From Chloroflexota bacterium (GTDB lineage Bacteria > Chloroflexota > Anaerolineae > Anaerolineales > DRMV01): DNA of 8,731 nt. Position 1 is the first letter of the stretch. Each line of letters opens with the position of its first letter. The notes under the pieces were generated by a model that saw only the letters and a program-made list of their open reading frames with translations, did no database searches and had not been told where the DNA came from. Where the stretch lies: NCBI GenBank assembly GCA_013153375.1, contig JAADEN010000104.1:1-8731 (forward strand), in the 5' to 3' direction. Below, piece after piece: positions 1-5,334 of the stretch. A program made the translations under genes and the position numbers.

Positions 1-1359
1 ATGATCCAGGCCCACGCGTTCGACGGCATGGTGCTCATCCCCAACTGCGACAAGATCGTGCCCGGCATGGCCATGGCCGCGCTGCGGCTGGACATCCCCG
101 CGATCGTGGTCTCGGGCGGGCCCATGCGGGCCGGTCGGCTGCCCGATGGTCAGGTGGTGGACCTGATCTCGGTCTTCGAGGGCGTGGGCGCGTACCAGGC
201 CGGCGCGCTGGACGACGCGCAACTGGAGCAACTGGAGGCTTACGCGTGCCCGTCCTGCGGGTCGTGCTCGGGCCTGTTCACGGCCAACTCCATGAACACG
301 CTGCTGGAGGTGCTGGGCCTGGCCCTGCCCTACAACGGCACCGCGCTGGCCTGCACGCCCCAGCGGGAGGCCCTGGCCCGGGAGGCCGGGCGGCGCATTC
401 TGGACCTGGTGCGGGAGAACCTGACCCCGCGGCGCATCGTGACCCCCGAGGCCATCGACGACGCGTTCGCGCTGGACATGGCCCTGGGCGGCAGCACGAA
501 CACGGTGTTGCACACCCTGGCCCTGGCCCACGAGGCGGGCATCCCCTACGACCTGCACCGCATCAACGCGGTAGCCGACCGGGTGCCGCACCTGGTCAAA
601 CTGAGCCCCGCGGGGCCGTGGCACATGGAGGACCTGCACGCGGCCGGCGGCGTGCCCGCGGTGCTGGCCCAACTGGCGCGGGCCGGCCTGCTGCATACGG
701 ACCGGCCCACGGTCGCGGGGCGCACCCTGGCCGAGGTCATCGCGGACGCGCAGGTGCGCGACGCACGGGTCATTCGGCCCCTGGACGACCCGCATTCGCC
801 TCGGGGCGGGTTGGCCGTGCTGTTCGGCAACCTGGCCCCCAACGGCGCGGTGATCAAGACCGGCGCGGTCGCGCCCCACATCCGCCGCCATACCGGCCCG
901 GCCCGCATCTACGAGAGCCAGGAGGACGCGATGCGCGGCATCCTGGCCCGGGAGGTGCAGCCCGGCGATGTGGTGGTCATCCGCTACGAGGGGCCCCGCG
1001 GCGGCCCGGGGATGCAGGAGATGCTGGCGCCCACTTCGGCCATCGCCGGCCTGGGCCTGGGCGAGCAGGTCGCGCTCATCACCGACGGACGCTTCTCGGG
1101 CGGCACCCGTGGGCTCTCGGTGGGCCACATCAGCCCCGAGGCCGCGGCCCGGGGGCCCATCGCCGCGCTGCAGCCCGGCGACCGCATCACCATCGACCTG
1201 GACGCGCGGCGCATCGAAGTGCACCTGAGCGACGACGAAATCGCCCGGCGCCTGGCCGCGCTGCCGCCTTTCCGCCCCCGCACCCGCAGCAAATGGCTGC
1301 GCCGCTACGCGCACTTCGTCACCAGCGCGGACCAGGGGGCGGTGCTGAAAGAAGCGTAG
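1..1359 (+). CDS. ilvD: Dihydroxy-acid dehydratase, 5'-truncated by window edge
   Basis: This is the C-terminal 452 residues of dihydroxy-acid dehydratase, which dehydrates 2,3-dihydroxy-isovalerate and 2,3-dihydroxy-3-methylvalerate to the 2-oxo acids of valine and isoleucine synthesis in the cytoplasm. Visible family signatures are NCDK at residues 15-18 (an Fe-S cysteine, a metal-binding Asp and the conserved Lys), CPSCGSCSG at 83-91 (region of another Fe-S cysteine), ALGGSTNT near 161, and GRFSGGTRG at 363-371, where Ser366 corresponds to the catalytic base. Family members are usually about 555-615 residues, so roughly 100 N-terminal residues, including the first Fe-S cysteine, lie before base 1. 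The ATG at base 1 aligns with an internal position just before NCDK and is not the true start. The frame is intact to the TAG stop. ilvB follows after 151 bp on the same strand. Confidence 0.97.
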   Translation: MIQAHAFDGMVLIPNCDKIVPGMAMAALRLDIPAIVVSGGPMRAGRLPDGQVVDLISVFEGVGAYQAGALDDAQLEQLEAYACPSCGSCSGLFTANSMNTLLEVLGLALPYNGTALACTPQREALAREAGRRILDLVRENLTPRRIVTPEAIDDAFALDMALGGSTNTVLHTLALAHEAGIPYDLHRINAVADRVPHLVKLSPAGPWHMEDLHAAGGVPAVLAQLARAGLLHTDRPTVAGRTLAEVIADAQVRDARVIRPLDDPHSPRGGLAVLFGNLAPNGAVIKTGAVAPHIRRHTGPARIYESQEDAMRGILAREVQPGDVVVIRYEGPRGGPGMQEMLAPTSAIAGLGLGEQVALITDGRFSGGTRGLSVGHISPEAAARGPIAALQPGDRITIDLDARRIEVHLSDDEIARRLAALPPFRPRTRSKWLRRYAHFVTSADQGAVLKEA

Positions 1360-1453
1360 GAGCAGGAAGCAGGGAGCAAGGAGCGGGAAGCGGACGGCGC
1401 ACTGTGTGGTCCGCGCACCGCTCACTACCGGCTACCGGCCAACGGCTGACGGC
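1360..1453. repeat. Heptamer tandem-repeat tract between ilvD and ilvB
   Basis: Directly after the ilvD stop there are five near-tandem 7-mers of the GAGCRGG type (units at 1360, 1367, 1374, 1381, 1388; e.g. GAGCAGG, AAGCAGG, GAGCGGG). After a degenerate stretch come four 7-mers of a second type at 1423, 1430, 1437 and 1444 (e.g. GGCTACC, GGCTGAC). Both groups sit on the same 7-base phase counted from 1360. The tract holds no gene I can support. It stays open in one forward frame from 1406, which lengthens the apparent ilvB reading frame. Confidence 0.8.
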
Positions 1454-1469
1454 GGTTTCGCTCCCTGCT
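1368..1469. repeat. 10-bp inverted repeat flanking the ilvD-ilvB gap
   Basis: AGCAGGGAGC at 1368-1377 is exactly repeated in reverse complement at 1460-1469 (GCTCCCTGCT), 82 bases apart. A transcript could pair the two arms, but no T-tract follows, so it is not a standard terminator. The simplest reading is that one heptamer family is present in both orientations in this gap. Confidence 0.6.
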
Positions 1470-1498
1470 CAGTACTCCCCGCTGTGCATCTCTATCTC

Positions 1499-1505
1499 AG
1501 GAGGT
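1499..1505 (+). promoter_or_regulatory. Shine-Dalgarno sequence of ilvB
   Basis: AGGAGGT lies five bases before the ATG at 1511. It decides the ilvB start: the frame is open further upstream to an ATG at 1406, but that ATG has no comparable site and the added residues are translated repeat sequence. Confidence 0.88.
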
Positions 1506-1510
1506 TCCCC

Positions 1511-3265
1511 ATGCCACCCCAAATGACCGGCGCGCAGATGCTGTGGGAAAGTCTCATCCGCGAAGGCGTGGATGTGGTCTTCGGCTATCCCGGCGGGTCC
1601 ATCATGCCCGTGTACGACGCGCTGTTGGACTATCCCCAGGTGCGGCATGTGCTCACGCGGCACGAGCAGGGCGCGGCCCACGCCGCGGACGCGTACGCCC
1701 GCACGCTGCGGGACCAGGGCAAGGTGGGCGTCGCGATGGCCACCTCGGGCCCCGGCGCGACCAACCTGACCACGGGCATCGCCAACGCGTTCATGGATTC
1801 CTCGCCCGTGGTGTTCATCACCGGCCAGGTCTCGGCCGAGTACCTGGGCACCGACGCGTTCCAGGAAATCGATGTCACGGGCATCTCCCTGCCCATCACC
1901 AAGCACAACTTCCTGGTCACCCGCGCCGAGGACATCCCCCGGGTGGTGCGGGAGGCGTTCCACATCGCGCGCACAGGGCGGCCCGGCCCGGTGCTCATCG
2001 ACCTGTGCAAGAACGCGCAGAACGACACGGCCCCCTTCGTCTGGCCCACCGAAGTGCGCCTGCCCGGCTATCGTCCGCCCCAACGTGCGGACGAGGACGC
2101 GCTGGCCGAGGCCACCCGCCTGCTGGCTGAGGCCCAACGGCCCGTCATCCTCGCGGGGCAGGGCGTGCTCATGTCGGGCGCGATGCCCGAACTGCGGGCC
2201 CTGGCCGAAAAGGCCGACATCCCCGTGGCCATGACCCTGCTGGGCCTGGGCGCGCTGCCCCTGGAGCACCACCTGGCCCTGGGCATGATGGGCATGCACG
2301 GCGAGTACTTCGTCAACATGGCCATCCAGCACGCGGACCTGCTCATCGCGCTGGGGATGCGCTTCGACGACCGGGTCACGGGCAAGTTGGAGGCCTACGC
2401 GCCCCAGGCGCGCAAGATTCATGTGGAAGTGGATCCCGCGGAGATTGGCAAGAATGTGCCCGTGGATGTCGCGCTGCTGGGGGATTTGAAGACGGTCTTG
2501 CGGCAGTGGCTGCCGCGGGTGGCCGAGGCGCGCCGTCCGGCCTGGCGGGAGCAGATCGCGGCCTGGCGCGCGGACACCCAGGAGCACGATGTGGTGCACA
2601 AGACCCGCCGCAACGGCAAAGGCCCGCTGCGGGGCCCCGAGGTCATCCAGCGCCTGTGGGAGACCACCGCGGGCCAGGATGTCATCATCGCCACGGGCGT
2701 GGGCCAGCATCAGATGTGGGCCGCGCAGTACTACCGCTTCCCGCAGCCCTATCGCCTGGTCACTTCGGGCGGCCTGGGAACCATGGGCTTCGGCCTGCCC
2801 GCGGGCGTGGGCGCGGCCGTGGCGCATCCCGACAAGGAGGTATGGGTCATCGAGGGCGACGGCGGTTTCCAGATGACCCAGGCCGAGATGGCCACCGCGG
2901 TGCAGGAGGGCCTGAACATCAAGATCGTGGTGCTCAACAACAACTACCTGGGCATGGTGCGCCAGTGGCAGGAACTGTTCTACGACCGCCGCTATTCCGC
3001 GGTGCTGCTGCACAACCCCGACTTCGTCAAACTGGCCGATGCGCACGGCATCCCGGCCCGGCGGGTGACCGAGCGCCGGGAGGTGGACGCCGCGTTCGCG
3101 TTCGCGCGGCAGCATCAGGGCCCCGTGCTGCTGGAGTTCCGGGTGCCGCCCGAGGACAATGTGTTCCCCATGGTGACCACCAGCGACCCGCTGCACGAGA
3201 TGATTCGCCGCCCCGAAGAGGAGCCTCATGTGGAACGCTCCGATTGGGCCGGCGCCGCGCCCTGA
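1511..3265 (+). CDS. ilvB: Acetohydroxyacid (acetolactate) synthase, catalytic subunit
   Basis: The 584-residue large subunit of acetohydroxyacid synthase condenses two pyruvates, or pyruvate plus 2-oxobutyrate, using thiamine diphosphate and FAD, the first committed step of valine and isoleucine synthesis. The N-terminal TPP domain (about 5-170) begins FGYPGGSIMPVYDAL and contains the catalytic Glu52 in RHEQGAAHAADAYAR. The central domain starts near RPVILAGQG at 210 and includes ALGMRFDDRVTGK. The C-terminal TPP domain has GGLGTMGFGLPAG, the metal/TPP motif GDG at 449-451 and NNN at 476-478, followed by LGMVRQWQELFY with the conserved Trp486. Length and motifs fit the anabolic, FAD-containing IlvB/IlvI class rather than other TPP enzymes. 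The start at 1511 is set by AGGAGGT and by homology; an ATG at 1406 would add 35 residues encoded by repeats. The regulatory subunit follows 18 bp downstream. Confidence 0.97.
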   Translation: MPPQMTGAQMLWESLIREGVDVVFGYPGGSIMPVYDALLDYPQVRHVLTRHEQGAAHAADAYARTLRDQGKVGVAMATSGPGATNLTTGIANAFMDSSPVVFITGQVSAEYLGTDAFQEIDVTGISLPITKHNFLVTRAEDIPRVVREAFHIARTGRPGPVLIDLCKNAQNDTAPFVWPTEVRLPGYRPPQRADEDALAEATRLLAEAQRPVILAGQGVLMSGAMPELRALAEKADIPVAMTLLGLGALPLEHHLALGMMGMHGEYFVNMAIQHADLLIALGMRFDDRVTGKLEAYAPQARKIHVEVDPAEIGKNVPVDVALLGDLKTVLRQWLPRVAEARRPAWREQIAAWRADTQEHDVVHKTRRNGKGPLRGPEVIQRLWETTAGQDVIIATGVGQHQMWAAQYYRFPQPYRLVTSGGLGTMGFGLPAGVGAAVAHPDKEVWVIEGDGGFQMTQAEMATAVQEGLNIKIVVLNNNYLGMVRQWQELFYDRRYSAVLLHNPDFVKLADAHGIPARRVTERREVDAAFAFARQHQGPVLLEFRVPPEDNVFPMVTTSDPLHEMIRRPEEEPHVERSDWAGAAP

Positions 3266-3283
3266 CATCGTAGGAGGTCCGAC

Positions 3284-3805
3284 ATGGCCATGCCGCACAC
3301 TTTCGTCGTTCTGGTCGAGAACAAGCCCGGCGTGCTCAACCGGGTGGCGTCCCTGTTCCGCCGCCGCAATTACAACATCCACTCCCTCAATGTGGGAACC
3401 ACGCAAGACCCGCGGGTCTCGCGCATGACGCTGGTGGTGAACACCACGCCCGAAAAGGCCCCGCTCATCGAGGCCAACCTGTACAAGTTGGTCAATGTCA
3501 TCGATGTGCAGGATGTGACCGACCGGCCCGCGGTGCGCCGCGAACTGGCGCTGATCAAGGTGCGGGCCCGGCAGGGGATGCGCACCGAGATCATCAACCT
3601 GGCCTCGGTGTTTCGGGCCAACATCGTGGACGCGACGCCCGAGACCATGACCATCGAAGTTACGGGCACGCCCGAGAAAATCGACAGTTTGATCGAAATG
3701 CTGGGCGCAGCCGATGTGGTCGAGGTGGTGCGCACGGGCGTGCTGGCTATGACCCGCGGCACCATCGAAGGCGCGCGGCACCTGCCCGGCGCGGGCGGGC
3801 GATGA
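3284..3805 (+). CDS. ilvN: Acetohydroxyacid synthase, regulatory subunit
   Basis: The 173-residue small subunit binds IlvB, raises its activity and normally confers feedback inhibition by valine. An N-terminal ACT domain (about residues 5-78) begins FVVLVENKPGVLNRVASLF and continues with RRRNYNIHSLNVG, the Gly and Asn positions that form the valine site in this family. The second half (about 85-165) matches the conserved C-terminal domain: ELALIKVRA, IVDATPETMTIEVTG, and VVEVVRTGVLAMTRG at the end. Length agrees with IlvH/long IlvN forms (about 160-175 residues) rather than the short E. coli IlvN. AGGAGGT at 3272-3278 stands five bases before the first ATG; a second ATG two codons in is less well placed. 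The 18-bp spacing from ilvB implies co-transcription and matched synthesis of the two subunits. Confidence 0.96.
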   Translation: MAMPHTFVVLVENKPGVLNRVASLFRRRNYNIHSLNVGTTQDPRVSRMTLVVNTTPEKAPLIEANLYKLVNVIDVQDVTDRPAVRRELALIKVRARQGMRTEIINLASVFRANIVDATPETMTIEVTGTPEKIDSLIEMLGAADVVEVVRTGVLAMTRGTIEGARHLPGAGGR

Positions 3806-3849
3806 GCGCATTCCTTCGTTTGGCCCTTTGACAACCGCATACCCACAGC

Positions 3850-3874
3850 CCGGCCCGAAGTTCACGCGGGCCGG
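3850..3874. repeat. GC-rich hairpin downstream of ilvN
   Basis: CCGGCCCG at 3850-3857 pairs perfectly with CGGGCCGG at 3867-3874 across a nine-base loop. It lies 45 bases after the ilvN stop. No T-tract follows directly, so it is at best a candidate factor-dependent terminator or a 3'-end stabilising stem. Confidence 0.5.
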
Positions 3875-3907
3875 CCGCGGCCAAAGGTGTTTTTCACCAA
3901 CCGTGTT

Positions 3908-3930
3908 CCAGGGCGCACCCCGCGCCCTGG
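3908..3930. terminator. Candidate strong hairpin in the ilvN-ilvC gap
   Basis: CCAGGGCGC at 3908-3916 and GCGCCCTGG at 3922-3930 form a perfect nine-base-pair, nearly all-GC stem with a five-base loop. The stem is strong enough to pause transcription or block exonucleases. The following bases are not T-rich, so a classical Rho-independent terminator is not supported. It may instead be a dispersed palindromic repeat; the core GGGCGC...GCGCCC recurs in the hairpin at 8670-8690. Confidence 0.4.
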
Positions 3931-3940
3931 CCCTATCGAC

Positions 3941-3996
3941 CGTCAACTACCGACTGACGACTGACGACTGTCCACTGTCCACTCCCCACTCCCTGG
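3941..3996. repeat. Heptamer tandem-repeat array before ilvC
   Basis: Eight consecutive 7-base units in fixed phase start at 3941, 3948, 3955, 3962, 3969, 3976, 3983 and 3990. Units include TACCGAC, TGACGAC (twice), TGTCCAC (twice) and TCCCCAC. The last unit runs into the GGAGG ribosome-binding site of ilvC. Identical or close units recur at 5298-5320, 8513-8547 and 8619-8667. Confidence 0.88.
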
Positions 3997-4005
3997 AGGC
4001 CCTCC
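3995..4005 (+). promoter_or_regulatory. Shine-Dalgarno of ilvC inside a self-complementary 11-mer
   Basis: GGAGG at 3995-3999 is six bases before the ilvC ATG and is followed by C and then CCTCC at 4001-4005. The ribosome-binding site therefore has its own complement between itself and the start codon. A four-base stem with a three-base loop could form and partly mask the site; whether it matters in the cell is unknown. Confidence 0.55.
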
Positions 4006-5061
4006 ATGACCAAGATGTACTACGACCGGGACGCCCGTCCCGACCTGATTCGCAACCGCCGCGTCGCGGTGTTGGGCTACGGCTCGCAAGGCCACGCGCA
4101 CGCGCAAAACCTGCGCGACAACGGCGTGGATGTGCGGGTGGGCCTGCGCCCCGAGGGGCGCTCGTGGGCCCGCGCCCAGGCCGACGGCTTCCGGGTGCTG
4201 CCCGTGGCCGACGCGGTCCAGGAGGCCGATGTGATCATGGTGCTGCTGCCCGACACCCGGCAGCCCCAGGTCTATCGTGAGGCCATCGCGCCGCACCTGC
4301 GCGCGGGTCAGACGCTAATGTTCGCGCACGGCTTCAACATCCACTACGGCACCATCCAGCCGCCCGAATTTGTGGATGTCAGCATGGTGGCGCCCAAGGC
4401 CCCCGGCCATCGGGTGCGAGAAGTGTTCGTCCAGGGCGGCGGCACCCCGGCCCTCATGGCCGTCCACCAGAACGCCAGCGGCCAGGCCCGAGAGGTGGCC
4501 CTGGCCTACGCCTGGGGCATCGGCACCACCCGCGCCGGCGTGCTCGAGACCACCTTCCAGGAGGAAACCGAGACCGACCTGTTCGGCGAGCAGACGGTGC
4601 TGTGCGGCGGCGTGTCCGCGCTCATCCAGGCCGGGTTCGAGACCCTGGTCGAGGCCGGGTATCAGCCCGAGTTGGCCTACTTCGAGACCCTGCACGAACT
4701 CAAACTCATCGTGGACCTGCTCTACCGCGGCGGGCTGACCTACATGCGCTATTCGGTGTCGGATACCGCGGAGTACGGCGACTATGTTTCGGGCCCGCGG
4801 GTCATCGGCGACCCGGTGCGGCAGGCCATGCGGGAGGTGCTGGCCGACATCCAGAGCGGCGCGTTCGCCCGCCGCTGGATCGAGGAGAACGAGCGGGGCC
4901 GGCCGTGGTTCAACCAAAAGCGCCGCGAAGCCGCGCGGCACCCCATCGAGGAGGTGGGCCGCCGCCTGCGGGCCATGATGCCCTTCATCAACCCCGTCGA
5001 GGTGGACCCGGACGCGTGGGAAATACGGGGTTTGGAAGAAACCACGGATGAACGCGGATGA
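4006..5061 (+). CDS. ilvC: Ketol-acid reductoisomerase, class I (NADP+)
   Basis: This 351-residue enzyme isomerises and reduces acetolactate and acetohydroxybutyrate to the 2,3-dihydroxy acids that are the substrates of IlvD. The Rossmann motif GYGSQGHAHAQNL lies at residues 24-36. Arg48 and Ser53 in the following loop suggest NADPH binding. His108 (AHGF) is the conserved active-site histidine. The metal ligands Asp191 and Glu195 (DLFGE) and Glu227 and Glu231 (ETLHE) are present, as is SVSDTAEYGDYVSGPR. The knotted C-terminal domain ends normally at MMPFINPVEVDPDAW, typical of short class I enzymes (about 330-340 residues). The remaining tail, including ETTDERG and the TGA stop, is encoded by a CACGGAT-type repeat that begins at about 5027, so the natural C-terminal end appears replaced. 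The start is supported by GGAGG six bases upstream and by the conserved N-terminus. Confidence 0.97.
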   Translation: MTKMYYDRDARPDLIRNRRVAVLGYGSQGHAHAQNLRDNGVDVRVGLRPEGRSWARAQADGFRVLPVADAVQEADVIMVLLPDTRQPQVYREAIAPHLRAGQTLMFAHGFNIHYGTIQPPEFVDVSMVAPKAPGHRVREVFVQGGGTPALMAVHQNASGQAREVALAYAWGIGTTRAGVLETTFQEETETDLFGEQTVLCGGVSALIQAGFETLVEAGYQPELAYFETLHELKLIVDLLYRGGLTYMRYSVSDTAEYGDYVSGPRVIGDPVRQAMREVLADIQSGAFARRWIEENERGRPWFNQKRREAARHPIEEVGRRLRAMMPFINPVEVDPDAWEIRGLEETTDERG

Positions 5062-5118
5062 GGACGGAGGCACACGGATGGGGTTTGAAACCACGGATAG
5101 ACACGGATGTGCACGGAT
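5027..5118. repeat. CACGGAT repeat array overlapping the ilvC 3' end
   Basis: The array begins inside ilvC. CACGGAT units occur at 5043, 5073, 5092, 5102 and 5112, with a CGCGGAT variant at 5053; the last three are spaced exactly 10 bp. Two copies of a larger module are visible, each a GGGGTTTG...AAACC leader running into CACGGAT, at 5027-5049 and 5080-5098. The second leader is the near-perfect palindrome GGTTTGAAACC at 5082-5092. Related tracts occur at 8436-8470 and 8548-8580. Confidence 0.85.
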
Positions 5119-5166
5119 GAGAAAACGATCCGTGTTCGTCCGTGCCGGTGTCCGTGTTCGTCCGTG
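5112..5166. repeat. Inverted continuation: ATCCGTG units facing CACGGAT units
   Basis: The direct CACGGAT array is followed head-to-head by its reverse complement: TCCGTG units start at 5129, 5139, 5151 and 5161. The innermost pair, CACGGAT at 5112-5118 and ATCCGTG at 5128-5134, forms a perfect seven-base-pair stem with a nine-base loop. The outer units keep an approximately 10-base period on both sides, so a long imperfect hairpin or cruciform is possible. Confidence 0.8.
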
Positions 5167-5177
5167 TTCCCATTCCT

Positions 5178-5212
5178 GCCGGCTGTCGGCCATCCGCTGA
5201 CGGCTAAAGCCC
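5178..5212. repeat. Degenerate heptamer tract
   Basis: 7-base units start at 5178, 5185, 5192, 5199 and 5206 (e.g. GCCGGCT, GTCGGCC, GACGGCT). They resemble the GGCTGAC/GGCTACC units at 1423-1450. The following 5213-5255 is non-coding and shows no clear structure, although CAACGGCCG at 5242-5250 recurs at 8694-8702. Confidence 0.55.
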
Positions 5213-5255
5213 CATGTTGTCCGTGTTCCATTTCGACCGCTCAACGGCCGCTTTT

Positions 5256-5323
5256 TGCTCTCCGCTTCCCGCTCCCTGCTCTCCGCCCTCCCTCCCGACT
5301 ACCGACTCTCGACTACCGACTGC
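5256..5323. repeat. Heptamer tandem-repeat array before leuA
   Basis: Pyrimidine-rich 7-mers at 5256, 5263, 5270, 5277, 5284 and 5291 (e.g. TGCTCTC, CGCTCCC) are the reverse complement of the GAGCRGG family seen after ilvD. They pass without loss of 7-base phase into ACTACCG/ACTCTCG units at 5298, 5305 and 5312. The array stops at the leuA Shine-Dalgarno site. All of it is open in the leuA frame, extending the apparent gene upstream to 5107. Confidence 0.85.
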
Positions 5324-5330
5324 AGGAGGT
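5324..5330 (+). promoter_or_regulatory. Shine-Dalgarno sequence of leuA
   Basis: AGGAGGT ends four bases before the ATG at 5335 and directly follows the heptamer array. It favours 5335 over the in-frame upstream ATG at 5107. Confidence 0.88.
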
Positions 5331-5334
5331 TCTC

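Larger units (their letters stand above)
3806..4005. other. ilvN-ilvC intergenic region with hairpins and heptamers
   Basis: This 200-bp gap has no supported gene. Its first half holds GC-rich inverted repeats (3850-3874 and 3908-3930) with a small GGTG/CACC stem around five T residues between them (3886-3898). Its last third is a heptamer repeat array ending at the ilvC ribosome-binding site. A forward frame is open across part of it but shows no family resemblance. It could serve as a termination, attenuation or mRNA-processing point that separates ilvBN from ilvC expression; this is inference from structure only. Confidence 0.5.

Noticed and set aside
1..3. ATG at the first base as the true ilvD start
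   Set aside because: Family alignment places the conserved NCDK motif over 100 residues into the protein; here it is at residue 15, so the start is upstream of the window.
1360..1510. T-box, leader peptide or other branched-chain amino acid riboswitch before ilvB
   Set aside because: No T-box consensus and no short frame rich in Leu, Val or Ile codons is visible. The gap is explained by heptamer repeats.
3828..3833. Perfect TTGACA as a -35 promoter box before ilvC (another at 8706-8711)
   Set aside because: No AT-rich -10 hexamer stands 16-18 bases downstream; the sequence there is GC-rich. At 8706 the window ends too soon to judge.
1469..3946. An 825-codon open frame on the minus strand opposite ilvB and ilvN
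   Set aside because: It is fully antisense to two genes with unambiguous family matches, and its translation is a low-complexity mix rich in His, Gly and Arg. It is a by-product of high GC at third codon positions.
3941..3996. CRISPR array
   Set aside because: Units are 7 bp and contiguous with no unique spacers, and no cas gene is present.
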